From the NCBI RefSeq assembly GCF_016756615.1, contig NZ_AP023262.1:7441501-7505500 (forward strand): a stretch of 64,000 bases of DNA. The letters are read 5' to 3'. The position numbers and the translations under genes were made by a program. Position 1 is the first letter of the stretch, and every line of letters begins with the position of its first letter. Origin of the DNA: Mesorhizobium sp. L-8-3. Lineage in GTDB: Bacteria > Pseudomonadota > Alphaproteobacteria > Rhizobiales > Rhizobiaceae. The notes below the pieces were generated by a model that was not told where the DNA came from, did no database searches, and worked only from the letters and a program-made list of their open reading frames with translations. Positions 8,316-19,222 of the stretch are shown here, one piece after another.

Positions 8316-8803
8316 GATTGTCCATGTGGCATGGCGATAGCGATGCGCCTACGCCTAATGGCCCCGGTCCGTCACCGGCGCGCAGAGCGTATTATCTTCG
8401 TCAGCCGGTGCCGCGTTTCTCTTGCGAGCCCCCGCCAGTCAGGCCCGGCGCATGCTGGCCTACCCCGTCAGAGTGCCAGGCCGCTCATGTCGCGCCTGCC
8501 GTACATGGCAACGAACCTTATCGCGCATCTGATCGACTGATATTGCCGATCACCTTCCGCAACTCGAGCGGCTGTAGCAGCGCATGCCGTTACATCGGAT
8601 GCGCAAGTGTCGTCTGACAATCTCGCCGGAAAACTGCCGTCTCAACAATTCGGCCAGCCTGTCATTGCGACATCGCTCACTAGCCATACTCATGAAACCT
8701 GTTCTGGTTTGCCTCGCCTTGCCTAGCCGCCGGTCGCCTGACAGCCCACATGCCGACGCAGGTTCGGTCTGCCAGCCACCGTAGGGCATGTGACGTTGGA
8801 CTG
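8316..8803. other. Intergenic, no gene seen
   Basis: No recognisable coding sequence or repeat between the zinc-ribbon gene and the convergent end of noeJ. Confidence 0.5.
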
Positions 8804-10222
8804 TCACGTTCGACCGTATACGTCCTCAAGCCGCACGATGTCATCTTCGCCGAGATACTCGCCGCTTTGGACCTCGATCATCACCAGTCCGATATTGCCG
8901 GGGTTTTCGAGCCGGTGTTTGTGGCCGCAAGGGATATAGGTGGATTGATTAGTGGTCAGGAGTAGCTCCTGGTCGCCGTTGACTATTTTCGCAGTGCCGC
9001 TGACCACGACCCAGTGCTCGGAGCGGTGATGGTGCATCTGCAGGCTCAAGCGTCCGCCCGGCTTCACCTCGATGCGCTTGATCTTGAAGCGCTCGCTTTC
9101 CTCCAGAACCGTGTAGGTGCCCCAGGGCCGGTGCACGGTACTGTGAAGCAAATGCGCTTCATGTCCCGCAGCCTTGAGTCCCTCGAAGAGTTTCTTGACG
9201 TCCTGGACGCGATCGCGGGATGCAACCAGCAATGCATCGGGGGAATCCACGATCACCAGGTCGCTGATGCCGACGGTGCCGATGACGCGTTTGTCCGAGC
9301 TTATGTAACTGCCCACGGTGTCGACCACATGGACATCGCCGCGAATCCTGTTGCCGCTCCCGTCAGCGGCGACCAGTTCGGCCATTGCGTTCCAAGATCC
9401 AATGTCGTTCCACCCCATTTCGCAGGGAACGACAGCGAGATTGTGGGTTTTTTCCATCACCGCATGGTCGAGTGAAATACGCGGCGCCATGGCGAAGTGC
9501 TCAGATGAGAGTTCGACGCTGGCAACATGTTCGCCGTGGCTGACGCGAGCATTATCATAGCTATCGAGAACGGCATCGATCACCTGCGGGCAATGCGCAG
9601 CCATTTCGTCGAGCATGACCTGCGCCTTGAAGCAGAAGATGCCGGCGTTCCAGAAGAAACGTTTGGACGCGACATAAGATTTGGCAGTCTCGGCGTTCGG
9701 TTTCTCGACGAACCGGACAACTTTCTCACCGTCGGCCTCGATGTAGCCGAATGCGGTGTCTGGCCTATCCGGGGTTATCCCCAAGGTTGCGATACGCCCC
9801 TGCAGCGCCTGTTCGATTGCCCGGTTCATGGCGGTTTGAAATGCGGGCAGATCACCAATCATATGGTCGGCGGGAAAAACACACAGAACAGCATCGGGAC
9901 CCTGTGTTGCCTTGGCATGGACGGTTGCCGCAGCGACGGCGGCGGCGGTATCCCGACCCTCAGGCTCAAGCAGAAAGGTGCGTGGCAAAACAACGGAATC
10001 CAGCTCGTCGAAAACGTCTTTCGTAAGGAAGAGGTGCCCCGTGGACGTCACGGTAACAAGCTCCACGACATGCTGCATCGAAGCGGCGCGCAACACGGTG
10101 TGCTGGATGAGCGAAAGTCCATCCGCCACCTTGAGAAAAGGTTTGGGGTGCGATTGCCTTGAGGCGGGCCAGAGCCGCGAACCAGCTCCACCGCTGATGA
10201 TGACCGGAACCACTTTCATCAA
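8804..10222 (-). CDS. noeJ: Mannose-1-phosphate guanylyltransferase, NoeJ/ManC
   Basis: Makes GDP-mannose from GTP and mannose-1-phosphate. 472 aa, the full length of the two-domain type II family. The N-terminal nucleotidyltransferase signature (ISGGAGSRLWPAS followed by PKPFL) is intact. The C-terminal cupin-type domain (HHHRSEHWVVVSGTAKI) is typical of the ManC/AlgA class. Its ATG overlaps the stop of the upstream phosphomannomutase gene by 4 nt, so the two are translationally coupled. With a nod box ahead of the pair, NoeJ of the Nod-factor pathway (precursor of GDP-fucose) is the best reading; a polysaccharide role under the name manC is the alternative. Confidence 0.92.
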   Translation of the reverse strand: MMKVVPVIISGGAGSRLWPASRQSHPKPFLKVADGLSLIQHTVLRAASMQHVVELVTVTSTGHLFLTKDVFDELDSVVLPRTFLLEPEGRDTAAAVAAATVHAKATQGPDAVLCVFPADHMIGDLPAFQTAMNRAIEQALQGRIATLGITPDRPDTAFGYIEADGEKVVRFVEKPNAETAKSYVASKRFFWNAGIFCFKAQVMLDEMAAHCPQVIDAVLDSYDNARVSHGEHVASVELSSEHFAMAPRISLDHAVMEKTHNLAVVPCEMGWNDIGSWNAMAELVAADGSGNRIRGDVHVVDTVGSYISSDKRVIGTVGISDLVIVDSPDALLVASRDRVQDVKKLFEGLKAAGHEAHLLHSTVHRPWGTYTVLEESERFKIKRIEVKPGGRLSLQMHHHRSEHWVVVSGTAKIVNGDQELLLTTNQSTYIPCGHKHRLENPGNIGLVMIEVQSGEYLGEDDIVRLEDVYGRT

Positions 10223-11652
10223 AGGTCCTCTATCTCGTCTGTAAGCGCGAACGCATGTGCCCCTTGCAGCGTCGAGGCGACGATCGCCATGGCCCTGCTC
10301 TCGGTCGAAGCTTCCGAGTAGCAGCGCAGTTCCGGGGCATTGCCGGAAGGCCGCAGATGTATGATCTCACCTGAAAGCATCCGCGCCCTGAGGCCATCGG
10401 TTTCGTCAATTTCGGCGACGGTCCCGAACGAGGCAAGAAAGTGCTGCAGTGCGTTCCGGCTTGCGAGATGATCCATCAATCTGCGCGAACTTTCCGCGGG
10501 GAAGTTCTGAAGCCGGTCACTGGCGCACACAGGAAGATTCCAAAGCCCGCGCAGTCGCGACAGCTTCTTTTTTGTCGACGCCATGGTACTGAGCACGGCC
10601 AAAATCGGGAGGAATGAGTCCCGCGTCGGCAGTGCAGTCAATGTCTTCCCATTCACGACACAATCCGAGCCCAGCAGAACACCACCATTGGCCTCAAAGC
10701 CGACGATGACGCCGCCGGCGCCGTGTAATGCTTCCATTGCTTCAATGACAAATGGAGACCCGACTTTCGTCCTCTGGACCGCGAAACCCAAGGCCTTCGA
10801 AATTCCCGAATTGGAGGTCACTGGCGTCACGATCGTGTCTGCCTTCAGGAAAAGAGCCGTTGCAAGCCCAACCAGGTCGCCGCGAAGAAGATCGCCGTTT
10901 TCATCAGCGATGAGTGGCCGATCAGCGTCCGCATCGGTCGACACGATGGCATCGAGACCGAATTCGCGGACCCACTTCTTCAATTTTGCGATTGTTGCTG
11001 CGTCCACGGCTTCGGTATCGACAGGTACGAAGGTCCCGGTTTTCCCGACGGCGACCACGCTGGCACCGAGCGATCGAAGAACCTGTACCAACAGTTCCGC
11101 CGCGACCGAACTGTGCTGATAGACACCAAGTCTCATGCCGGAAAGTGAGCCCGGCTCCAGCATGTCATGGGCGCGCTCTCGATAAGAGGCGATCGCTTCT
11201 TCACGGTGCATAGGCCACGTCGTTCCCAGACAAGCCGTTGGTAAGCAATACGCAATTGATCTTTCGGCTACAAAGCGCGTAATCGCGGCCTCATCCGCCT
11301 TGCTGATTTCACCATTCGGGCCATAGAATTTGATGCCATTGCGATCGGCTGGAATGTGCGACCCGGTGACCATAAGAGCCGCCGCGCCGTGTTTGCATGC
11401 ATATAGTGCCAGGGCAGGCGTGGGTATGGTGCCGCAATCGATCGGCTGGAAACCATTTGCGGCCAACGCCGCCATGCAATTGTTGGCTATCGCCTGACTG
11501 CTGTCACGTAGGTCGCGGCCTATGAAGACTGAACTATTCGGCTGAACCCGGCTGGAAATCAAACGCCAAGCGAAAGCTTCGGTATAAAGTCCGCTGGCCT
11601 TGCCGACCAATTCCGAAGCCAAACCTCGAACGCCGCTTGACCCGAATTTCAT
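10219..11652 (-). CDS. noeK: Phosphomannomutase, NoeK/ManB
   Basis: Interconverts mannose-6-phosphate and mannose-1-phosphate, feeding the next gene. 477 aa, alpha-D-phosphohexomutase family. Visible sites are FGSSGVRG at the N-terminus, the phosphoserine loop TGSHIPADRNG (~residue 100), the Mg-binding DADADRP (~245), the sugar loop GFEANGG (~325) and the phosphate-binding RPSGNAPELR near the C-terminus. First gene of the pair. The nod box lies about 290 bp upstream on the same strand with no gene in between, implying NodD and flavonoid control. Noe naming rests on this context. Confidence 0.92.
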   Translation of the reverse strand: MKFGSSGVRGLASELVGKASGLYTEAFAWRLISSRVQPNSSVFIGRDLRDSSQAIANNCMAALAANGFQPIDCGTIPTPALALYACKHGAAALMVTGSHIPADRNGIKFYGPNGEISKADEAAITRFVAERSIAYCLPTACLGTTWPMHREEAIASYRERAHDMLEPGSLSGMRLGVYQHSSVAAELLVQVLRSLGASVVAVGKTGTFVPVDTEAVDAATIAKLKKWVREFGLDAIVSTDADADRPLIADENGDLLRGDLVGLATALFLKADTIVTPVTSNSGISKALGFAVQRTKVGSPFVIEAMEALHGAGGVIVGFEANGGVLLGSDCVVNGKTLTALPTRDSFLPILAVLSTMASTKKKLSRLRGLWNLPVCASDRLQNFPAESSRRLMDHLASRNALQHFLASFGTVAEIDETDGLRARMLSGEIIHLRPSGNAPELRCYSEASTESRAMAIVASTLQGAHAFALTDEIEDL

Positions 11653-11941
11653 GATTTCGCTTTGCTAGTGGACAGGCAGGGTGGGGTAATGTTGCAATGG
11701 GCTAGTACTTTCTACTGCAAGCGCCATCGTTCTCAGGCACCTGCTGTTCAGGTATGCGGTCTCTACAACACGGTGTGGCGTAAGGACCCCTCAGAGTTCC
11801 GCCGAACAGCAGGGCATCCACTGGCACAGGGGCATCCACAGTTCTCCTTCTAATGGAATCTTTTGGCGGGCTCATCTAATGATCAAGGAAGTGGAGTGAT
11901 CGATCGGTGCCTGCCGGTATTTCGCTATGCAGCATCATGAC
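11653..11941. other. Leader between nod box and noeK
   Basis: About 290 bp with no convincing gene; presumably the 5' leader of the NodD-controlled transcript. Confidence 0.5.
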
Positions 11942-11990
11942 AGGTCCGTAAACTTGGTTGTTTGGATGGAACGCATCCATGGCATGGATA
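11942..11990 (-). promoter_or_regulatory. nod box (NodD binding site)
   Basis: Read on the minus strand: TATCCATGCCATGGATG, six bases, then ATCCAAACAACCAAGTTTAC and GGACCT. This fits the 49-bp nod box consensus (YATCCAY-N2-YRYRGATG-N4-YNATCNAAACAATCRATTTTACCAATCY) with about five mismatches, including both ATC/GAT half-sites and the AAACAA block. It is oriented toward noeK-noeJ. I found no second nod box in the window. Confidence 0.9.
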
Positions 11991-12113
11991 GGGCTAGAAA
12001 GCCGTCTCGATCAGCGCAATGGAACCCTGTGATTCTTGGGTAATGGATTAAGGTCAGCCAGAGCGCTCGCCGACCATGGCGTCGCCTAGGGCGCTGGACC
12101 CAAGCAGGAACCG

Positions 12114-12790
12114 ATGCTTGGATCAGTTGGGGCGACGATCAGCGCCGACAATGTCTTGCCTTGCGACGCCCTTCAGAAAGTTGTTTCTGGAATTGCGTTC
12201 GATCAAGGCCCAGCGCAAAACCTTGATGCAGTCGTCGCCGTCGCAATCTTCGCCTTCGGCTTTGTCTACATCCATCCGTTCGAGGACGGAAACGGCCGCA
12301 TTCACCGCTACCTGATCCACCACGTCCTTGCCATGCACAGCTTCAATCGCCGGGAGTGGTGTTTCCCGTCTCGGCCGCGATCCTGGACCAGATCGACGAG
12401 TACAGGCGCGTGCTGGAGAGCAATTCGAAGCGCCTTCTGCCATTGGTCGAATGGGAACCGACGCCGCAATTCAACGTCCGGGTGCTGAATGACACCGGGG
12501 ATTTCTACCGATACTTCGATGCAACCCCGCACGCCGAATTTCTTTATGCCTGCCTTCGGCGGACGATCGAACGGTACCTTCCTTACGAAACAGCTTTTCT
12601 GCAGCGCTACGATCAATTCCGGCAACTGGTGAATGCCTTTATCGACACGCCCAAGCGGCTGATCGATCTGCTCTTCCGTTTCCTTAACCAGAATGGTGGC
12701 CCCTATCGAGCCGCGCCCTCGGAAAGGAATTCCCGGCTCTGACCAATGACGAAGCGCGGGCGGCTCGAGGCGATCTATGCGCAGACCAGA
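12114..12790 (+). pseudogene. Fic-family AMP-transferase, frameshifted
   Basis: The Fic active-site motif HPFEDGNGRIHR is intact (about 12269-12304), followed by HVLAMHSFNRRE. The frame is then lost near 12349-12356, where one G appears to be missing. The continuation FPVSAAILDQIDEYRRVL, FYRYFDATPHAEFLYAC and LIDLLFRFLNQNGG is in another frame, and a further shift breaks the tail (KEFPALTNDEA, RLEAIYAQ). The N-terminus is also short for the family. Intact Fic proteins of this type AMPylate proteins or act in toxin-antitoxin pairs. A second, more decayed copy lies at 4101-4236. Confidence 0.85.
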
Positions 12791-13155
12791 AAACGGCAAA
12801 GCACGCGGCAGAAGCCTTTCCCTGGGACTGCCGGTCGACCCTTGCGTTAGCGCCGAAACTCGGGACGTCAAGTTCTGGGGCAAACCGGACAAGCCGAAGG
12901 TGTGTCGGGAATGCTGCTGCGCCACGGCAGTGATTTCTGCATCATCTATACGCCTATATACGCAGTGCCGGCGTCAGCACCCCAGCGGTCGAAGATACGC
13001 GACAAGTCGCGTGCAAGTCATCTTGGGGACGCTGACAACAAGGTACGTGCGCTCAATCGCGTCCACCCCATTCACAAAACCGGCTCCGTGGAGTAGTGGG
13101 AACGCAGAGAAATCTCCGGTCGCAGCCTTACCCGGTCAAAACAAGGATTCAAACC
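12791..13155. other. Intergenic upstream of the que operon
   Basis: No gene seen. It must contain the queC promoter. I looked for a preQ1-type aptamer and could not identify one by eye. Confidence 0.4.
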
Positions 13156-13854
13156 ATGAATGCCCTCGTCATCTGCTCCGGCGGATTGGACTCTGTTTCG
13201 CTCGCTCACAAGGTGGCGACCGAGCAGAAACTCATTGGCCTGCTTTCGTTCGATTACGGCCAGAGGCACAAAAAGGAACTCGGCTTTGCCGCTATCTGCG
13301 CCAAGCGGCTGGCTGTTCCGCACCAGATCGTCGATATCCGCGATGTTGGCCGGAACCTGAGCGGCTCGGCGCTGACTGATAATGTGGACGTGCCCGACGG
13401 GCACTATGCCGAAGACTCCATGAGGATCACGGTGGTGCCGAATAGGAACGCCATCATGCTGGCCATCGCCTTCGGGGTTGCCGCCGCGCAGAAGGCCGAT
13501 GCGGTGGCCACTGCCGTCCACGGCGGAGATCATTTCATCTATCCCGATTGCCGGCCCGCTTTTATCGACGCCTTTCAGACGATGCAGAACCATGCCCTCG
13601 CAGGCTACGCCGATATCCGCCTGTACGCTCCGTATGTGAATATGTCGAAGGCCGACATCGTCAGCGAGGGGGCAAAGTACGCCACACCGTTCGAGGCGAC
13701 GTGGTCCTGCTACAAGGGCGGTGCACGTCATTGCGGTCGCTGCGGGACATGCGTCGAACGGCGCGAAGCATTCGATCTGGCCGGCATCACCGACCCGACA
13801 GATTATGAGGACGCAGACTTCTGGCTCCACGCTATCCAGACAAGGAGCGCGTGA
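13156..13854 (+). CDS. queC: 7-cyano-7-deazaguanine (preQ0) synthase
   Basis: Converts 7-carboxy-7-deazaguanine to preQ0 with ATP and ammonia. 232 aa. The PP-loop SGGLDSVSLA lies at the N-terminus. A zinc site near the C-terminus reads C-x8-C-x2-C-x2-C (SCYKGGARHCGRCGTCVERREAF in part). The ATG start gives MNALVICSGGLDS; extensions upstream lack similarity. The stop overlaps the queD start (TGATG), so queC-queD-queE form one operon. Confidence 0.95.
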   Translation: MNALVICSGGLDSVSLAHKVATEQKLIGLLSFDYGQRHKKELGFAAICAKRLAVPHQIVDIRDVGRNLSGSALTDNVDVPDGHYAEDSMRITVVPNRNAIMLAIAFGVAAAQKADAVATAVHGGDHFIYPDCRPAFIDAFQTMQNHALAGYADIRLYAPYVNMSKADIVSEGAKYATPFEATWSCYKGGARHCGRCGTCVERREAFDLAGITDPTDYEDADFWLHAIQTRSA

Positions 13855-14210
13855 TGTTCCGCATTACCAAAGAGTTCCACTTCTCGGCCTCGCATCAGCT
13901 CACCTCCTTGCCACCAGATCATCAGTGCGCACGTCTGCACGGCCACAACTACATCGTCGTAGTGGAGCTTTCAGGTGGCGAACTGGACGAACACGGCTTT
14001 GTGCGCGACTACCAAGATCTGGCGGCGTTCAAGCACTACATCGATGGGACGTTCGACCATCGGCATCTTAACGACGTGCTGGGGCATGACCATGCCACAG
14101 CGGAATGTCTGGCCAGGCACTTCTACGACTGGTGCAAGGTGCGGCTACCCGAAACCTCCGCCGTGCGGGTGAGCGAGACGCCGAAAACCTGGGCGGAATA
14201 CCGACCATGA
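13854..14210 (+). CDS. queD: 6-carboxytetrahydropterin synthase
   Basis: Forms 6-carboxy-5,6,7,8-tetrahydropterin from dihydroneopterin triphosphate. 118 aa, PTPS fold. Zinc ligands appear as the His in FSASHQL and the pair in LHGHNY; the catalytic region DHRHLND and the C-terminal Glu in VRVSETP are present. The ATG is shared with the queC stop. A 130-bp fossil of this gene lies behind groEL. Confidence 0.94.
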   Translation: MFRITKEFHFSASHQLTSLPPDHQCARLHGHNYIVVVELSGGELDEHGFVRDYQDLAAFKHYIDGTFDHRHLNDVLGHDHATAECLARHFYDWCKVRLPETSAVRVSETPKTWAEYRP

Positions 14211-14944
14211 CTTGCGCGTTGCATCCCGGAATCCGGGTGAGCGAGATTTTTGGGCCGACCATTCAGGGCGAAGGCGTGCTGATCGGCTTGCCGACGGTGT
14301 TCGTAAGAACCGGCGGGTGCGATTATCGCTGTTCCTGGTGCGACAGCCTGCATGCGGTGGACCGTCGCTTCCGCCATGATTGGGAGATGATGTCTTCCGA
14401 CGCGGTTTGGCAAAAGGTCATTGCACTTTCCGGCGGTCAGCCCGTGATGGTATCGCTGTCGGGCGGCAATCCGGCCATCCAGCCGCTTGGCCAGTTGATC
14501 GACCGCGGGCATGGTGAGGGGTACCGTTTTGCATTGGAAACCCAAGGTTCGGTGTCTAAGCAATGGTTCGCGGATCTCGACGTGCTGGTACTCAGCCCCA
14601 AGCCGCCCTCAAGTGAAATGACGACAGATTGGGCCGCGTTCGACGCCTGCTTAGAGGCGGCGCAGGATAAGCCGCAGACGGCGCTCAAGCTCGTCGTCTT
14701 CGACGAAGATGACTATGCCTATGCCAAAGACGCCGCGGCGCGCTACCCGCAATTACCCGTCTATCTGCAGCCCGGCAATCACACGCCGCCGCGTCCCGGC
14801 AACGAAGACGCGTTCATCGACATGGCCGGTGTGATGAGGCGCATGGAATGGCTGGTTGAAAAAGTGACCCGTGACATGTGGTTCGAGGCGCGTGTACTGC
14901 CGCAGCTTCATGTTCTGCTCTGGGGAAACAAACGGGGCGTCTAG
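14207..14944 (+). CDS. queE: 7-carboxy-7-deazaguanine synthase, radical SAM
   Basis: Radical-SAM ring contraction that makes 7-carboxy-7-deazaguanine. 245 aa. The cluster-binding motif is CDYRCSWC, the usual CX3CX2C spacing in this gene. IFGPTIQGEG precedes it, a strong QueE signature, and SLSGGNPAIQ corresponds to the substrate/SAM glycine motif. It starts inside the queD stop (ATGA). Together queC, queD and queE supply the three steps after GTP cyclohydrolase I; no folE is seen here. Confidence 0.93.
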   Translation: MTCALHPGIRVSEIFGPTIQGEGVLIGLPTVFVRTGGCDYRCSWCDSLHAVDRRFRHDWEMMSSDAVWQKVIALSGGQPVMVSLSGGNPAIQPLGQLIDRGHGEGYRFALETQGSVSKQWFADLDVLVLSPKPPSSEMTTDWAAFDACLEAAQDKPQTALKLVVFDEDDYAYAKDAAARYPQLPVYLQPGNHTPPRPGNEDAFIDMAGVMRRMEWLVEKVTRDMWFEARVLPQLHVLLWGNKRGV

Positions 14945-14967
14945 CCGAAGGGGAAGGATTGCCGACG

Positions 14968-15075
14968 ATGAGCAAGACAGACCTCTATAGCAATCTCACC
15001 CAACTGGGCGGCAGCAGCGTCGTTCCGGAAAGCCCCGAAAACACCGTGCTGGAAAAGGCACCGAAATCCGCATGA
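14968..15075 (+). pseudogene. queF: queF, truncated after ~33 codons
   Basis: A 35-codon frame begins with MSKTDLYSNLTQLGGSS and continues to SPENTVLEKAPK, matching the first ~30 residues of QueF, the NADPH-dependent preQ0 reductase. It then meets a stop. The catalytic Cys and NADPH-site motifs are absent, and nothing like them follows in any frame. GGGGAAGG lies upstream of the ATG, so the start is still translatable, but the enzyme cannot be made from this copy. Confidence 0.85.
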
Positions 15076-15193
15076 GGGCTCGCCTTATTGGGGGCGCTTC
15101 ACCGCTCCTCTGGAGCGTGACTTGCTGTCGATACTACCATGCTTTTCCGCTGGGTTTGTTTGGTCGCCGATCACCGCTGCGGGACGAATGCGC

Positions 15194-15222
15194 TTGACAA
15201 AATAGCGAAGGGCCGTTCAATT
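15194..15222 (+). promoter_or_regulatory. Probable sigma-70 promoter of the thi operon
   Basis: A perfect TTGACA -35 box is followed 17 nt later by a weak -10-like TCAATT, ending about 13 nt before the TPP aptamer. The -35 is convincing; the -10 is not strong. Confidence 0.5.
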
Positions 15223-15234
15223 CGATGCATTCAC

Positions 15235-15330
15235 CAGGGGAGTCCCGGCAAGGGGCTGAGATACTGCTGGCTTTCGCGGCGCAGTGACCCGTTGAACCTG
15301 ATCCAGTTCATACTGGCGTAGGGACGGTGC
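15235..15330 (+). ncRNA. TPP riboswitch (THI element)
   Basis: The conserved thi-box parts are in order: AGGGGAG, GGGGCTGAGATACTGCTGG (P3 with CUGAGA), GCAGTGACCC, GAACCTGATCCAGTTCATACT, and GGCGTAGGGA closing P1. It sits in the 5' leader 115 nt before thiC. Thiamine pyrophosphate binding normally shuts off translation or transcription of the genes behind it. Confidence 0.95.
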
Positions 15331-15445
15331 AAGCGCTTTGCGGGAGTTTACGCCCGAGGTCCTGTTTCGGCAGGTCGGCAGAAGCGTCTTTTCATCCTTC
15401 CGGCACAGAACTGGGTCTCCAATGCATGAGCAAAGGAGCCTCACG

Positions 15446-17277
<1,832 letters not shown>

Positions 17278-17281
<4 letters not shown>

Positions 17282-18279
17282 GGGTGCTGGTCAAAGGGGC
17301 CGGCGTCGCCGGTCTCACCGCAGCCTTCGAACTCGCCACGCGCGGCGCGGCGGTGACAGTTGCTGAGACAAGACATGGCCTCGGCGGCAATGCGTCGTGG
17401 TTCGCCGGCGGCATGCTGGCGCCATGGTGCGAGCGCGAAAGCGCCGAGCAACCGGTGCTGGATCTCGGACGCGATGCCGCCGACTGGTGGGAGGCGGCAA
17501 CGCCCGGGCAGGTGACGCGGGCCGGAACACTGGTCGTGGCCGCGCCGCGCGATGCGGGCGAACTCGACCGGTTCGCCAGCCGCACGTCGGGTCATCGGCG
17601 CGTCGATGAGGATGAAATCGCGTTGCTCGAGCCCGACCTCGCCGGCCGCTTCCGCCGCGGACTGCTCTTCTCCGACGAAGCCCATCTCGACCCGCGCCAG
17701 GCGATGGCGGCACTTCATGACAGGCTGGCGGCGATGGGAGTCGAATTCCACTTCTGCGCCGATGCCCCGGCTGTTTCCGGGTTCGGTCGTCAAATCGACT
17801 GCACGGGAATGTCCGCCGTCGATGGAAGGCTGCGTGGCGTTCGTGGCGAGATGCTGATCCTGCGTACGCCTGATGTCTCGCTGTCGCGCCCGGTCCGGCT
17901 GCTTCATCCGCGCTTTCCGCTCTATATGGTGCCACGCACCGACCACCGTTTCATGATCGGCGCGACGATGATCGAGAGCCAGTCCACTGGACCTGTCACG
18001 GCTCGTTCAATGATGGAGCTTTTGGGCGCGGCCTATGCCCTCCATCCGGCCTTTGGCGAGGCCGAGATCGTTGAAACCGGTGTCGGCGTTCGTCCGGCCT
18101 TTCCCGACAACCTGCCCCGCGTCGAAGCGAGCGGAGACACCGTCGCGATCAATGGGCTCTATCGTCACGGTTTTCTCCTCGCCCCCGCCATGGCGCGCCA
18201 AGCTGCCGACCTGGTTTTCAATCAAGACGGAACCAAGGAACCTACTCATGAAACTGATGGTCAACGGCGAAGCGCGTGA
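17278..18279 (+). CDS. thiO: Glycine oxidase ThiO
   Basis: FAD-dependent oxidase that converts glycine to iminoglycine, the precursor ThiG uses for the thiazole ring. 333 aa, DAO family. The dinucleotide fold VKGAGVAGLTAAFELATRG lies at the very N-terminus, with NASWFAGGMLAPWCERE shortly after, a ThiO hallmark. Near the end INGLYRHGFLLAPAMA forms the FAD-contacting C-terminal motif. It starts in the thiC stop and overlaps thiS by 32 nt. Confidence 0.93.
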
Positions 18280-18445
18280 GGTTGCCGCCACCACGCTGGC
18301 GGAGCTGCTTGCCGCGCTCGACTATGAAGGCGATTGGCTCGCCACTGCCGTCAACAGCGACCTCGTGCACAAAGCCAACCGGGCGGAATTCCAGTTGAGC
18401 GACGGCGACCGGATCGAAATCCTCTCACCCATGCAGGGAGGCTAG
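18248..18445 (+). CDS. thiS: Sulfur-carrier protein ThiS
   Basis: 65-aa ubiquitin-fold carrier whose C-terminal Gly-Gly (PMQGG) is thiocarboxylated and delivers sulfur to ThiG. The ATG lies inside the end of thiO; thiG follows 3 nt after the stop. No thiF or thiI adenylating partner is present in the window, so activation must rely on genes elsewhere. Confidence 0.94.
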   Translation: MKLMVNGEAREVAATTLAELLAALDYEGDWLATAVNSDLVHKANRAEFQLSDGDRIEILSPMQGG

Positions 18446-18448
18446 ACC

Positions 18449-19222
18449 ATGTTCGAGCTTTATGGAACCGAGCTTCCGTCGCGTCTGCTTCTCGGCACCG
18501 CTCAATATCCTTCGCCGACCATCCTTGCCGATGCGGTCAACGCATCGGGCACGTCGGTGGTGACCGTCTCACTGCGCCGTGAGATGGCAGGTGGCAGGGC
18601 CGGCGAGAAATTCTGGTCGTTGATCCGCTCGCTGGGCGTCAGAATCCTGCCCAACACTGCCGGCTGCCACTCCGTAAAGGAAGCGGTCACCACTGCGAAC
18701 ATGGCGCGCGAGGTCTTCGGTACGAGCTGGATCAAGCTCGAAGTGATCGGCAACCACGACACGCTGCAGCCAGACGTGTTCGGCCTGGTCGAAGCCGCCC
18801 GCATCCTGTGCGAGGACGGCTTTGCGGTATTTCCCTACACCACCGACGACCTTGTTGTCGCCGAGCGGCTGCTTGCGGCGGGCTGCAAGGTCTTGATGCC
18901 GTGGTGCGCACCGATCGGTTCCGCCCTCGGGCCGATCAACATCATGGCGCTGCGCTCGATGCGCGCACATTTCCCAAGCGTCCCGCTGATTGTGGATGCA
19001 GGGCTCGGACGGCCGTCGCACGCGGCGACCGTCATGGAACTCGGCTTTGACGCCGTGCTCCTGAACACGGCGGTCGCCAAGGCGGCCGATCCGGTCGGCA
19101 TGGCGCGTGCTTTCGGCAAGGCGGTCGAGGCCGGCCGTGAGGCTTTCGGTTCGGGAATGCTCGAACCGCGCGACGTCGCCGTGCCATCGACACCGACGAT
19201 CGGCAGGGCAGTTTTTTCATGA
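18449..19222 (+). CDS. thiG: Thiazole synthase ThiG
   Basis: Builds the thiazole phosphate from 1-deoxyxylulose-5-phosphate, dehydroglycine and ThiS-thiocarboxylate. 257 aa TIM barrel. Signatures are SRLLLGTAQYPS, the Schiff-base Lys in WIKLEVIGN, MPWCAPIGSALGP and the phosphate site VDAGLGRPSHAA. The stop overlaps the thiE start. Confidence 0.95.
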   Translation: MFELYGTELPSRLLLGTAQYPSPTILADAVNASGTSVVTVSLRREMAGGRAGEKFWSLIRSLGVRILPNTAGCHSVKEAVTTANMAREVFGTSWIKLEVIGNHDTLQPDVFGLVEAARILCEDGFAVFPYTTDDLVVAERLLAAGCKVLMPWCAPIGSALGPINIMALRSMRAHFPSVPLIVDAGLGRPSHAATVMELGFDAVLLNTAVAKAADPVGMARAFGKAVEAGREAFGSGMLEPRDVAVPSTPTIGRAVFS

